Shown here: positions 1-14,299 of the stretch, piece by piece
Layout: the number at the start of each line of letters is the position of its first letter
How positions within the stretch are numbered: the stretch's first letter is position 1
NCBI GenBank assembly: GCA_024734555.1
Contig: JANPWX010000209.1
Span: forward strand, 1,462,520-1,526,519
DNA from: Trochalopteron elliotii
Taxonomy: Eukaryota; Chordata; Aves; Passeriformes; Leiothrichidae
Length of the DNA: 64,000 nt
Reading direction: 5' to 3'
Position numbers and translations under genes: made by a program
Notes under the pieces: model-generated
The model's database searches: none
Told to the model about the DNA's origin: nothing
The model's input: the letters and a program-made list of their open reading frames with translations, nothing else

Positions 1-720
1 CTTCCAGCACTAGGAGAAGAATTGCAAACCTCAAGGGTGTGAAAATAGTAGCTTAGCACAGCACGGGGTGAAAAATTTTGTAGTTTTAGGATTCTTAGTA
101 TAGAGGTAAATGGGGGACAAGATGGAGGATTTAGGGTGTTGCCCTAAGTTCTTCTCCTTCTTCCTCATCCTCCATCTTCTGAGGTAGTGATGACACAAAG
201 TAGTTTGAGGGGATTGGGTTAAGGTACAAGTGACCTTTCCAGTATAGGCACTAGGCATTGGCACAAATTAGTAAATAATGGACACGTAGTTATCTGTATA
301 AGTGTAGAGCACCGCCTCACCGAGGGGCAGTCGCCTCGTGTCCCAGCCGCTGTCCGGACCTCGGCTGGGTGCAGAGAAAACTTTGAGATATCAAATAATA
401 AACAACACGAGAAACCTGAAAACAAGGCCTTGGAGACTCTGCTTTTTCACGCGACGCGGCTCAGGGGTTTTAGAGGGCCAAGGACTCTTAACAGCCGGAA
501 TCTCGGGTGAGAAAACCAAACCTTAGACTCTGCTTTATAGATGAATGCAAGCCCAGCACACAGACCCATCTTAAATCCCAACTGTCTCTTCATTTCCAAA
601 ATATCTTCTCAGATTAGGACATGATGAAGTCTTTCACCCCAAAGTTAGCCAAATGTAGAAATCATTCAGGGTTTTTCAATTTTGTTTGCCCTCAGCTGGA
701 GCAAGAGAAGGAGCAGTAAA
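1..720. other. Sequence 3' of the MEI1 stop codon
   Basis: This stretch lies downstream of the MEI1 stop and is probably its 3' UTR and flank. No convincing exon of another gene is visible. Human synteny predicts CCDC134 next on this side, but nothing here could be assigned to it. A moderately GC-rich patch at about 310-500 has a few CpGs and a short plus-strand frame that I do not recognise. Confidence 0.5.
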
Positions 721-3700
721 TTAAGTATCCCTTCTGCCTCTGTTACACCTGCCACACATATCAGCTATCAAAGGATACACAATGTCCTGATGCTTTATAC
801 AAGTGGTCCTCTGTCCCAAGAGGCGATCCAGCAAGGTCTGAATGATCCCTGACTGCTCTGGGTCCACCTGGTGATGACTGCTCTGAATCTGAGGGGTCAG
901 AAAAAAGAATGATTTCCAGAACAACATAAAATTGTTGGGCTTGTTCCTTCATACTCCCTCCCTCATCTCCACACAGAACAATGAGATCTTCAAAGGCCAA
1001 GACAAACACCTAGGGATTCCCTTCCAATTTTCCTAAGCAGTCACTGCTCTCTTACCTGAGAAAGGAAGAGGTGAAGAGCACAAGATGTGGCCTCAGGCAG
1101 CTCTGCTATGTTGGCTTCGGCTGCCTCATGAACAATCTGGCTAATTTCTTTCTGAGAAATAATATTTCTGCTCTGATATCTCACAAACTTGAACAAAGGA
1201 AAAAACAGAGACATTAAATAGTGGAAGACCCACAGAGTGCAACAGTGACTCATAACTTGGAAAGACCTCTTCTATGTACCATGATTGCAGCACCTTAACC
1301 ACAGGCCTGATTTTTATACTACTTCTAATGGAACCAGTGCAAGTATCTATGTTGATGGTGCTCTGATTTATAGCCAGACTTATTTTAAGCTGTGAAGGAA
1401 CTAAAATAAATGAGGTTACCTCTTCAAACTGAAACAAGAACAGCAAATACTCACAGACTCATCTTATATTTGGAGAGGGAAGGTTCACTTTAATAACCAC
1501 TTCCTCTCATTCACTGCCATGAGGGCTATATCTTCAGTATTTCTGCTGGATAGGACCACATTCCCCCTCTAGCACACAGACCCACATACAGCAGGGTAGT
1601 ATATTCCACTAACTCCCTGCCCTGAAAAGTCAAGTCTGTAAGGTCAAGATGGGAGCCAAGCTGCAATCCCAAGCAGCCAGCTTGCTCCCTGACTGGTAAG
1701 AGCAGTTGCATGTTCTCTGCAAGTTTCCTCTCTCTTCCTCAGGGGTCCTAGATGACATAAATAAATGTTACCAACACCAGAGGAACAGGAGGTGCTCACT
1801 AACAGCAGTCAGTTTCTGCAGGCTGTGGAAGTTCACTTGAAAGTATCATTATTAATACAGGGCACGAATATAGTTCCAGACAAAGCCACAGCAGTATCAG
1901 AAACTGTGTTGCATAGCAGGTTAAATACCAACAACCAGCCCATGTGTATTGTACCAACATACTGGGAAAGATCAGGAGCAGCCCACCCTTCTGCTGCTCA
2001 CCAAAGTCATCAGCCTGAGAACTTCTGGCTGCAGAAAGGACTTCTGGCCCCCACTAAGTAGTGTGAAGAGCAGGAATCGGTGCCATGGCTGTGAAGCAAC
2101 GTGTAGAGCTGGGAGAGAAGGAGAAGCCAATCAAGGACAGCTGTAAAACTGCCCAAGTGACAGGCTGAACCCAGCTAAGGACAGTCTTCAATACTGACTT
2201 CCAAGTTTTCACTTCCATGCTGTGAAACACTAAGGGGATACTTTGCACTGTTCTTACTGGCTTTTTAATCTGTCACTCTCTGGGCGAGAGTTCAGTCTGA
2301 AGGACAAAAGCTTAATAGGTTTTCAAAGCAGAAAATACGTATTGTCCATCTTTGTGCTGGTACAGGAAGAGAAACCTTCTCCTGGGGTGCATGTCATAGA
2401 ACAGTGAGGGAATATCTTTAGCCTGGGGTTTTAAAAATAATACCCTCCGGTTTCAATATGAGGACATCTCTCCTGACCTCAGTTTTTATTTAGCTGCAGA
2501 ATACCCTTTGGGTAATGAAGAAAGCCCTATAACAGAAGCCAAACACACTGAGCCTTAATCTGCCTCAGACAGTGGACTATGGGGACCAACCAGGCTGATG
2601 GTGGCAATACAGTCAACAGACAAAATGTTCTTACTAAAGAACATACACAATAACATAATATATATTAGGTAAGGCCATAATTCTCTGATGGCATGAAGTC
2701 TTTCACTGAATGCTGAAATTAAAATGCTATTACCTTGTATTTATTACAGGTTAGGAGCATGGGATGGACAAATAGTTCAGCTGATATAACTTGTTATACT
2801 ACAGCAACTCACCAGAGTATAAGAAAGGTCCCTTTTCCACTGGCAGTCAAATAACCTCCCTATTGCCACTACAAGAATCTTTTCTATAGGAAAAAAACCA
2901 CTGAAAAATAATGTAAAATATCTGGGGGATATCTTTCATCTGGGGAAAATTAGAAAGTACCAGGACTGCGCATGAGCCTGCTCTGCACATTTGGAAATAT
3001 CTCTGGACCAAAAGAGGGTTTTAGAAAGCCTCAAGTGAGTCAACTCCTAGAGGCATAATCCAGGACAGACTCTTTCCAGTGTTCTTGCATCTTTCAGCCA
3101 AATACAGCTATGACCCTCATTCTGCTTGGAATAAGGAGACTCTTGTTATTGCTGTTACGAACTTCAGCACCACAGCAGCCAAAGTGACAGGTTCAGTTGT
3201 TCCTGCAACAGCATTTCATTAGTTTAATCCCAAATCAGCAGAGCCTCCCCATAACTTTTTTTTTTTTTTAATTCAGCCTTTTAATAGCCTTTTTTCAGCT
3301 ACTGGCTGTCATTCATCTGCAGTATTACATCTTTATCCAACCACTTCCTCTCTCCCACCAGTGTCCCTTTTGCCTGGTGTTCATTCACTCCATTCCCTTC
3401 TCTATTAGTGTTTAAACAACTAAAGTGAACAGGTCAGGGTACAGAGAACTTTCTGGTTTAAGAACAGAGCCAGGACCTGGACTTCGTGGCAGGAAGTTAA
3501 CAATAAGCAGAAGGGTCTATTCTTCCCCCCCAGCTCTACAATGCAGCCATATTATGTTATACTGAAAACATGGTATACATTAGGTCTGACATGCACTCTG
3601 GAAACCAAGGTCAGAATTCACTCCTGGAAATTCAGAGTTTCCATCCTCCATTCCCTAAGGCTGCCTAGTTCTCCCTTTCATTCCTTCAGGGCCAAACTAG

Positions 3701-6700
3701 GACCAACACTGTCCTTTTGTAAGACATGTCATGGTCAGATCCTCCCTCCTGTATGTTTATGGTCTAAGGGTTTGATACGACTGGCCTGAAAGTAAGACTA
3801 CTCCTATACTCCTTCCATTCCCAAACCTTTCCCTCTTACAGGGTTGGAGAACTACTTTCTACCTTCTGGAAAGCATTCTGGTGTCCAGAGCCAAAATGAA
3901 GGTTCATGCCTGCAGAGGAGCCAGGCACTGTGATCTCATCCCACAAAGCACAAGATTAACTTTAGGCACACAAATATTTTTTTCTTATTTGGCATAAACC
4001 CATTACACATTTTCTCTGGAGCACTACTGGATAGAGAACAAAGAACTCAAAATCACTGCAGGAGGGAAACTAGGAGAAGAAAGACCAAAAAGACTTTACC
4101 AACATCCTGGTTCTTCATATACAGGTATTCCACTAAGGTTTCTAGGCAGGCAACCACTGCCTGAGAGAGCAGCAAGTCTTTCTGGAATACCAAGAGAAAG
4201 AAAAAAACCCCAAAAAATAGTCAACAGCTATTGCAAGAGAAAAATTCATAAAATGCCAGGATCTGAAGAGTATGCAGCACAGGAAAATAACACTTTTCAT
4301 CTCCTTCAAGGGATGCAATGTGCTGCAAATTATCTGTCACATCAAGGGGCCAGAAAGAGGTAGGGCTACTTATTTTGAGACTAAAAAATAATAAGTATCA
4401 GCCTCCAAAGAATAAAGATAGGAGCCCAACATAGCTTAAGAGTTAAATGTAAACTGATGTACTACCCCTGGAGCATAGCATCATCTGAGTAAGTTAAATG
4501 TATGCTGGTGCATTCACTACCCCCAAAAGCATCTTGCGAGAGGTATGAGGGTTGGACTGGGATTTGTTATACTTTTCCTGCATCTGTCCCTATGGATGTC
4601 GCATCCCTTCAAAGGAAGAGATGCAAAGACAGAAATCCTCATTGGTACACAGAATTTCAGCTAACCAGTTCAGCAGCACGAGCACCACATAGCTTGATTC
4701 ACCTTCTTTCTCACTGCACTGTGCCATAGCAAGAGCATTTTCCCTCCTCCTCGTCACACATCTGGTAAGGGGTGGAAAATACAGGCAGAAGAAAAAAAAA
4801 AAAAAAAAACCAGGCAGCCCCTTTGATTCTGCAACAGTATGGTTTCTCCTCAGGTTAATGCGTCTGCTTGAAGCCCAACATTACTGTTTGTTCCAAAAGC
4901 CTTATTTTATATACCTTCAACTGGACATGTACCAGAAGGTTCTGCAGACTGACAACAAGCGAGAAGACCTGCTGCATGGCAAGGGGGTGCAAGGCAGTGT
5001 CCTGCGGTGACGATGGCTGTGCTTGAGTACCACCTGCGGCTGTGTTTTGGCCAACAATCACCAGCAGGGAAGAGGAGAAGTTCTGTTGCAGGACAGCTCT
5101 CAGGAACTGCATGATGCTCACTAGACAGGGAGATGCTTATTAGTGTGTGTCAGTGTTTTTTTCTGCTCTACCCTGTGTGTTGGTGCCTGTGCAGTATCAT
5201 GGGAGTGGGTGAGAGAAAATGTGAGCTTAATAGCCCAGAGTTGTCTGGCAGCTGCTGACAGCCGTAGACAGGAATGGCAACATGAGTTTCCTTGTTCATC
5301 CCCTTTGAGACACTAGTACAGTTCACACTCAGTACCAGATGTCACTACTAACCTCCTCCAAGGAAGATCTGTCCAAACACACAAGAACTTCGGAGAGTTC
5401 CCTTTTGCCCTTTCTCACCACCAGTTACACATTTACAAAGTCAAATGGAGTCAAGTTTCCAGATTCCCTCCAGCACTCCCACATCCCATTCCACAGTCAC
5501 CAGTTCTCCCTTGTTGCTTGTATCATGGTACTAGTGGCTGCTTCCAGACAAATCTTCCTAAGAGATGCACAATACCTAACAGCAGGATTGGCTTCTTATT
5601 CCTGAAGATGACTGCATTCAGGACTTCTGTAAGGTCTACAGAGAGTGTCTGGTGAACCTAGAAGGGAATTAAATAGAAGAGAAAAAGTGGTGCTGGTTTG
5701 GAGCAGAAAGCTCTGTTATATACTTCTAGTTCTTAGACACTACCCCATGATGACCACTGAAAACCAAAGGAACAGCAACAGGGTTTCAGGAGACTGACAC
5801 AGAAAGGAGAGTTACATCATTGGACCCTCACACTTCACCCACCACTAGTTGCCTGAGCTGCAGAGGTTCCAAACCAGAGTGTACCTTGTCTGCCTTGCTC
5901 TCACTACTCCATGCAGGACCTCTGGCATGTGGCTGTCAGCCTGCCAAGCACATGAAGTGGCAGGAACGGCCACTGCCAAACATGGCTCTATCTTAGCCAC
6001 AGAGCCAGGCAGCAAGAATGAGGAGCCAGGCAGCCAGACTGAGGAGCCAGGCAGCCAAAACCCAGCAGCTGCCAGAAGCTGTCCTTGCCTGCTGGAGCTG
6101 GGGCCTGCCAAGAGCCCAGGGATAGGAACTATTGCATAGATGAAAGTGGCAGAGGAGCTTAGGGACTTAGGAAGTAGATAAAAAGGAAAGGTTGGCTTGA
6201 GAGGGAAATCTGCTATACATCGTTTCCTTCACAGAACAGCCATTCAAGAGCAATGGCATGAAGCCTCAGAGAACACCAGAAGGGTTCAAACTCTTCAATA
6301 AGCCAGAAAGTTGATATAGGAAGGCAGACATAAGGATCACAGGGCTGATTCCTTTAAATACTCTTCTGAAGAGAGAAATATTCTACAGGAGAACTAGGAG
6401 TAGTTCCTGCAACGTGGTGGCAGTGGCTACTCATTTCAGAACTGACAAGCCAAAGCCTTTAATAGCCTACCATCCATGAGCCCTGTTTATTCATAGGGTA
6501 AAGCCAGCAGCAGTAACACAGTTAAGATGTAAGTTGGCTATGGCAATTCAAGTCCTCACTATTAACATCAGCCAGAGATGAATGTGGCCATTTCTTGAAG
6601 TCATTGTTCTCCTCTAAAAAACTGCAGGCTTAGGGAGACAGCCTGTCATCAGCTCACATTCACAGCCACAAAGGTGCTCTTATGAAAGTCTCCAGGATGT

Positions 6701-9700
6701 TTTGTGCAGCTCCAGCTACACTGAACAGCAGAAAGATGCAAGAGAAGTGACTCATCCGCTTCTTCCCCTTCAGCAGAAGATTAGAAACACTGAAGCAGTC
6801 TTTAATCGTTTCCATTTCCCAGTTGTATCTGCAGTTTCTTTCCTCATCTCTGATGCAAAAACATCTCTGGGTTGTACATCATAGCACATCAAGCCAGTGG
6901 TATTGATAAAACCAAGCAACAGGCTTATAAGCCACTAAATGATTGCACTTCAAGGATCAATACGAGCTGAGAGCATCACTCCCAGAAGATGAAGCTCAAC
7001 ACTTGACACTTGACACTAGAATGTTGTTTGGGACTGGCACAACACCAGACACAGCCCTGACCTGGAAACTGAGAAAGCAGGCTGTACTTAGCAGCTCACA
7101 GAGCAGGGCCAGGCTGCATTCCCACAGCTGATAATCTGTACAAGCATCATGCGCTAAGCCCTAAGCAGAGGCTGCACGCTGATGAAGTAATAGGTGCAAG
7201 ACTTGGTCTGCACTGGTCTTCTGGAAAACATCTTCCCTCAGCATTAGAAATCCAACCCTTGCTTTTCTGTGCACATGCATACATGTCCTTAATATGATTT
7301 TATCATCTGCAAACAGGTGTACCAAATCCCAAAGAGCATACTCCGCTGGGCATAACTGCAAGAGCAGAGCTCACAACTCATGACATGCTCTCTAACTCCA
7401 TACCAAGAGAGGTCTGGGTAGATACTTCAAAAGGAAACATTTTCCTTTGTATTGATTGGCATTGGAAAGTGCTTCCTTCAAAGTTTTAATTCCATTATTA
7501 GCTGACAACTCCAGCTTAGATGTCTTGTTGAACTGCAAAGCATCAAACAGAATGACAGTTGCCTACATTTGTAAGAGCTTGCTAATATTGAACACTTACT
7601 TGCCAATATTATCTATTTCACTACTGATCATTTGAGTAACAAAAAAACAGTTTACAACATGGGACCTGTGCCTTCCACCCCCAGTCTTCCCTTGAGAAAG
7701 GTTTTAAAATGTATTTTTCTCTGTCCTGAAGAGGAAAGTGATTTGGATCAGGAAGGTTGGGTATGCACTTCTTCTCCCTGCAGGATTTGTGCCCTTCTTT
7801 AACTTTTCAGTGATTTGTGTCTCAGACCTTCAGTGACATGCTAGGTTCCAGTCCTGCTGGAGAAGTGCAGCAGGGAATAACTTGTAGACAATAACAAAAG
7901 AGAAACCAACACAATCAGATTATAGGCCAAAGCAAAACACTTTCATATATATTTATATTTACACACTTTTTTTTTTAAGGTTTATCCATATGTTGACTCT
8001 GAAAACTAAAGTGGTTCTAACCTCAGTATTGTAGCGATGCTGATAAAGCAAAAGGGATGCCACCAACAGCCATCCAGAGCACAGCAAGGCATCCTCAGAT
8101 GACAGGTAGGCAGGTCTGGAAGGAGGGGACCACAGCCAGGTGCATTCCAAAACCTTCTGCAGGAGTTCTAGCAAGGACACATTGGAGACCAGCACAGCCA
8201 CTGCTGCATGGGAGAAACATAATTGGAGAGAGTGATGAGATGGCACAGATTAAACCAGCGTAAGAGAAGTGCATAACAAACATAAGAATACGGAGCACAC
8301 CCCTGCTGCAGTGAGGTAGTCTGAGTAAGGCTGTCCAGCTACTGGTATTCATCCCCCAAAGCTCAAGCAACTGCTCAGCCAGCTAACCAGCTAAAAACAC
8401 AGTAGGAAGGTCAGTTAGAGCTGTTCTCTAGTATTTAATTTTTCCAACTATGACCATACCAGGATATTTCAAGCTAGACATGTAAGACCCACTGCTGTGT
8501 TTATGAACAAGAAAAGTATGGTGATTCTGTCTTTCAGCAGCCAATTCTTGAATCATCAGAAGGCAGCAAAACCAAACCAAACTCCTCAACCTAAGAAACC
8601 TCATCCAAAGTACAAAATGGTCTTTAATTATAATGCTGTGTCTGGATGGGAAAACATCCACCTTACCTGCTGAGACAGTTAGAATACAGTCTCTGATTTT
8701 CAAGCTACAACCTCACTGAAATTAACTTAGCAATCAGTACAATCTTCCCTCACCTCTCTGTTGACTACAAGGTGTTGTTTGATGAAGGCTCCAGTACAGA
8801 AAATTCAAGGATGGCTGCAGGAGGTCAGTGTCCCTTGGCCTGCATTTCCCACAGAGATTACTGACTGGAAACAAAAGAACATGTGTAACAAGGACACCAA
8901 CTTAGCACAGCACCTCAGCACATGAAACAAGTCAGTCAGTGGGGAGGGAATTCAGGCAAAGTGAAAATAAACAGAGCATGGTTGTGCTGGTTTTGCACTG
9001 ATTGAAGAAATCTGTGGCAAAAACCAATCAGTAACCGGTTTTGAATGTTGACAGCCTGATTAACCAATTAAATATGGGCATACACCTCTGGACTACACAG
9101 GTTAAAAATCAGAGAAATCCTGGGAAAACTCCTCTTTTCTTCTGTAAAAGAGGCAACAAGGGCTGGCAGGGCTGGGCCCTGCTGCTGCTGCAGCCCGGGT
9201 CGGGCCCGGGCCTGGTGACTACCGGGCAGGGAGAGTGGAGGAGAGAATCCCACTCCCAGACGGATCAGGCCTCTAGCGGCTGTTAACATCCTGCTGCTAA
9301 GCTGCCCCCACATCGCGACACCGGGAGGCCAGGCAGGGCCAGGCCAGGCCCCCCCCTACGCCTCCCGCAGTGGCTGCCAGGCAGAGGAAGGGGGAGAAGC
9401 ACCAGCCGCGGGCATGCTGCTGTGAGATCCCAGCCATCCATCCCCACAGCGCGCTCCAGCCACCGACACCAAGACCCCCTGCAGAGGGAGGGGCCCAGCC
9501 GCGCGAGAGATCCTGGCCCAGCCCCGGCACGGCCTGAATTTACTACCTACGGCCACTGCCCAGGGTAAATAAAATATCATGACCCTCTGCAGACCTGGGA
9601 GAATGTTAAATCTTTCTTTGCACACATGAAACTTGCAAAGCACTAATCCGTCTTGAGTGAGAGAAAGGATAAAGACATGTAGAGAGACAATATGAAGACA

Positions 9701-12700
9701 TGAAAGTCAGTGAAGAAGAGTTACATCTTAGACATAAAGAGAAGATGGCTTGGTTTTAGGCTTTTTTGCAGATATGAGCAGAGGTATTTGTGGTGGACCA
9801 AGCAAATATTGAAGTAACTGTGATCTTATGAGAAGTTTGAACAGAAAGAGAGAGATGAGATGAAGCTCTGCCCCCAGGAAGAAGAAAAAGATCTCTGTTC
9901 CTAGAGATGAAAAAAACCTTTGCTTTTGAACAGTTCATCTTTAAAATGGTACCCCATGAGTTTTGACATTACCCATAAACACAGCTGTGGGAAGACTGCA
10001 TGATATGGGAGGGACTTCACAAATGCAGATTCCCGGGCAGCTCCTTTTGTGAGAATTAAAAAGGCCACAAGAGAACTGTTCTTGTCTTGTGGGAAGTTCC
10101 ATAGCAGATAAAAGAGACTTCTTTCTCTGACAGAACTGATGAAAGACTCTTTTATAGGAAGTAAACTGACCTAGAGTTCCAAGTTTTGTCTCTATACATT
10201 GTCCATGAGAAGGGAAAAGAAAGTTGTGGGGAGAGGAAGTGTTCTGAAGGTTTTATTCTGATTCTCATTATCTTTTTCTCTCTCTTATAGCTGTGTTAAT
10301 AAACGTGTCTTTATACCCTTTTAAATTTTGAGCCTGCTTTGCTTTTCTCCTAATCCTATCTCACAGCAGGAAAAGAGTAAAAAATTCTCCTAGGTACTCA
10401 GACCACATAATTCAGGAAACAGAAACTGGGGAACCTGAAACCACTACAATGGTACAGACAAAGCAACAGGCATCTGCCCTACAGTGTTTGGTTTAGAGTG
10501 AATAGTGCAGTGGAGGATGATAACAGAGTGGGGGGAATTGAAAAGTGTATATAAGAGGGCATATCACATTGGGCAGTAATGAATCCAAAAGGAATGGACT
10601 TTAGGCTATCTGTTACCACAGCGAAAACAACTGCAGTGTGAGTTATCTGTTTCCACAGTGTGAGTTTGATTCTAGTACTAGAACAAGCATAAGCAACAAT
10701 GTGACTGTCTCTCACCCTGACCAGACTGGGGAAAGCCATGGAGAGCTGTGCTCCTCCACTCTCACCAAATTTGCTCACACTAGGAGTAAAATGTTATGTT
10801 TGTCCTAAGGACCAAACACTTAGCAACAATGTTCAGTAAGAGCTAGGGAGGGAAATCCAGGATTGCATGGTTCAGCAAAACTGTCATTGGAGATCTTCTG
10901 AAGAGCTTACAATTTGAGTAAGCAATTCTTAAAAAACACACATCAACACGCCCCTTCCATCTAAGAGATCTCATTAGAGAAGAGTGTCTTGCACAACCAC
11001 CCCTAGAGAACACACTCTGGAGGCCAAGGGGGGAATAAATGGGGTGGATGGGGTATGGAGAGAGTTGTGCAGAAAAATACAAAGCAGAAAGCAAGAGCAA
11101 AAGGAGCTTGTGACTACTGGGAGAAGCTGAGCTGTGTTCTAAAATTACAGCAGTTAAAAAGGCTTGAATAAAGAGGCCGTGGTTCTTCCACGTCCCCAGT
11201 TCCCTTGGCTAATGAATGTCTGAGAAATGCTGCTTCTTTACAAGGGCAGCACAGGCAGCCCTGAGACATGAAACATTTCAAATTGAAGGGGATAGTCCTT
11301 CAAAGTCTGCTGGAGAGACCAATTTTTCAGAGCAGGGAAGAGATGAGAGGATGAATCAGCTGAATTTACCTTCTACTATCTATTCTTTTTTCACAGCCTA
11401 TATGAACCTCCAATAGCCAAGTAAGAAGGCAGAAGTCACCAAGTAAGGATCACCAGACAAGACAGTAGGTTATGGTATGGTAAAGAAACACACCTTGCTC
11501 TTCTGTCTTTGGGATGGAGTGGGCAAGCTCTGCAGTTGGTTAGGAGCCATATACTCTGGATTCACATTCCAAGGAAAGCCCAGTTTCACTAGACTATTGG
11601 TTCCTGACTGCTGATTAACAGGACATGACTGTGGCCTGAACCCCACAAGACTGTTATAGCAAGGATGGACAGGAAAGGATGATTCAGAAAGCATACCAGC
11701 CATGTGGTCATGTGCCAAACCTTATCATGGTCAGGGGAATACTTTGGCCACTTTGTGAGCTTTCAGACAAAAAATACATTGCAAAAGCAAGAGGAAGAGA
11801 ACCTGGATTTTGTTAACTGAATTAGTTACCACAACTCTTTACAATGCTCTGGCTATGAATGTATCTCAAAGCAACCATTACTATAATGCAAGGTCAATCC
11901 TCTCTCAAAGGACAAAGAGCAAGCGCCTAATCCTCTTATGGAACAATAAACAAACACTTCCCTGGGAGAAGATGGATGCACATACTCACCCTGGTGAAGC
12001 AGCTTGAAGTCTGTGCTGTCCAGCTCCCTTATGCCGTTGCTCCGCAGCTGCACCAGGAAAAGAAGGCTCAGCAAAACAGGCAGGTTCCTGTTAGCTAAGA
12101 AGGGCACAGACAGCTTAGCTTGTCAGTGAACTCCAAACTGTTATACCTTAAAGTGTGCCAGGAATTGTTAATTTTCTGGCTCCAGAATAAGGACACACAC
12201 ACACAGAGCCCTAACTTTATTCTCATCTCTACAGACCCCCCTGGATCAGGTCCCCTTTCTGCCACTCTGGTTTGGCCTGAGTTGCACCTGAATCCTGCCA
12301 ACACCATTTCAGGAGCAACTAAAGAAGGGGGGGAAAAGAGGCTGGGGTCATTTACACCCATCATAAGCCATGTAGGGAGCATGTTCCTCACACTTTGATA
12401 CTGCTAATAAGCTAAAAGCCATTGGCCCTTTCTAGACAGTGCTCTTCCTGCCCACTTGACTATCACTGTCACACTTTTGACAGCAGCTCAGCTGCACAGC
12501 ATTTGTTCTCCTTCATCTTGTGAGACTGGAAAAATGCTGTCCATGCCATCCCACAGGGTAGGGCAGAGATGGAAGTGAGAAATCTGGACATCAGGCCTGT
12601 ATGTAAGGAAAATGGGGCTACTTAGACCACCAATCCTCTCCCTACTATTCACTTTCTTGCAGTGCTGTAAACACGTAAAGATTTTGTATTGTATACAGTC

Positions 12701-14299
12701 ATACCTACAGCAAGCAACTATACTCCAGTGAACGTTTTCACAAAGGGTCGTGAGTTTTCAGTTTTGAGGAGGAAACATTTACGGGTGTCTTTAATGTTAA
12801 CATATTCCTGATGGAGTCCCTGATGGAGTTCATGATAACTGCTATTTAGCTTCATCCCTGTTGTGCCTCTTTCTTGCCTAAAAGTAGGCTACTGCTTGAA
12901 TAGGGATGCAGATCCCCTGGACTTGACTACCCCAGGCCTCACAGAGAGTGGTCTGTGTGCTGGGAGACAAGGAAGTCTGTCTCTGAAATACATCTAGTGT
13001 TTGACTTTCTGGATGGGATGTCAGTTAACAAGTTCAAGATGCAATACGAAGAAGAGCTACACATATTACTAGCAGAAGAAGGGCTCAAATCTTGCAAAAG
13101 CTCCTCTAGCTCAGTGTCCTACCCCCATCACCAGTGGTTTGGAATAGTAAGTCTGACTCCCACTATAGGAAATGGATACTTTGCCCCTCCACAGCTCCTG
13201 GCATCCATAGATCAGCGATACAGGGACACAAGTTCAAATGTGCACAATTCCAAACAACTTCAGATCTAGCAGATCTTGTAGCTTCATGCTCTACCATGCT
13301 CCTGCTTTCAATGCCCCTCCTCTTCTCCAGCCTACTGACTTTGCTGGAGGTAAGGCAAAAACACTTTCCTTCTTCTTGTCTCCCTTTCAACTGCTGCACA
13401 ACAAAACACTTGAAACACAGCAAAGCTGTTAAAAGCATCAGTGGCCCCCTCAGGAACAAGTAAAAGTTGTGCTAAGTCCCTATCCTAAAGGAGCCAAGGA
13501 CATCCTAGCACTGCTCACTCTTTCAGTTCAAGCTCACAGACTACTTTGCACAGCACCTTTCATAGTGGGACAACAGTTCCAGCATCACAGATAGGGCTAG
13601 TAAGGAAAACAGGGGTTTTCCCCAGTCACAGCCTTGCTCCCTTTGAGAGATTTAACAGACTTCTAAGATCTGGTGATACCACAGTCCCTGTTTGGGAAGC
13701 AACATCATGAATTATTCAATCCTTGCTCCTGGTATTTGTGTCCTGGGAACTGTGTACGCTCAGGGACACCCAGCTGTTTTGCACAAAGAAGAGGCAAAAT
13801 GGAGGTTGTCTTTCAGCCACCAGCTGGGCCCTTGCTCAAGCAGAAAGATTTACCAGCACAGCTCTCCACTTGAACACTGACAGCAGTATACAAGAACTTG
13901 CCTTGGTTTAACAATTACAGTTTGAAAGCCAGAACAACCTAAATTAGAAAAAAGGCTCTCACTTCAAAATGAATCTCTGAAAAAGGAAACTAAGTAAGTA
14001 CACATCTGTCCATAAATTTCCTCATGCAGGTAAGTACTGAAGCCACATCAGCAGTTCAAAACAACTTTATCCCAGACAGTGTCCCTACAGCTAGTTGATC
14101 TTACAGCAAGACCAAGTCACAAAGGTGGGTCACCTTGTAGGGTGGCTGAGCTGCTCTCTACCAGCAGCTGCTGCAGAATCTGTAAAAATCGGCTCCGAAG
14201 GAGGTCACAGACAAGGACATCCTCATTTCTTTCCAGGAAGGTCCTTAGAGTCATCAACACATTCCAAGCCACTTCCACAGAGCTTGAGCAGACCAGGTC
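721..14299 (-). CDS. MEI1: MEI1 C-terminal block, exons 20-29 with stop
   Basis: This block encodes the last third of MEI1. Landmarks are [16 protein letters not shown] and LQQLLVE (exon 20), [16 protein letters not shown] (21), [17 protein letters not shown] (22), [14 protein letters not shown] (23), [18 protein letters not shown] (24), [17 protein letters not shown] (25), [11 protein letters not shown] (26), [20 protein letters not shown] and [11 protein letters not shown] (27, 2002-2108), [19 protein letters not shown] (28) and a 56-codon last exon ending TAA at 721-723. Exon 27 closely parallels a recalled human MEI1 segment of the same kind. I see no AATAAA-type poly(A) signal on the minus strand between 720 and 1, so the 3' UTR probably runs past the window edge. 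A 1.5-kb solo LTR lies in the intron between exons 21 and 22. Confidence 0.9.

Noticed and set aside
5849..6139. Plus-strand frame with repeated PGSQ-type units as a possible repeat protein
   Set aside because: The pattern is produced by the three-copy 21-bp minisatellite and the frame has no other support.
9140..9560. GC- and CpG-rich patch as an internal MEI1 promoter island
   Set aside because: It lies wholly within the solo LTR, so its composition is explained by the mobile element. Promoter activity remains only a possibility.
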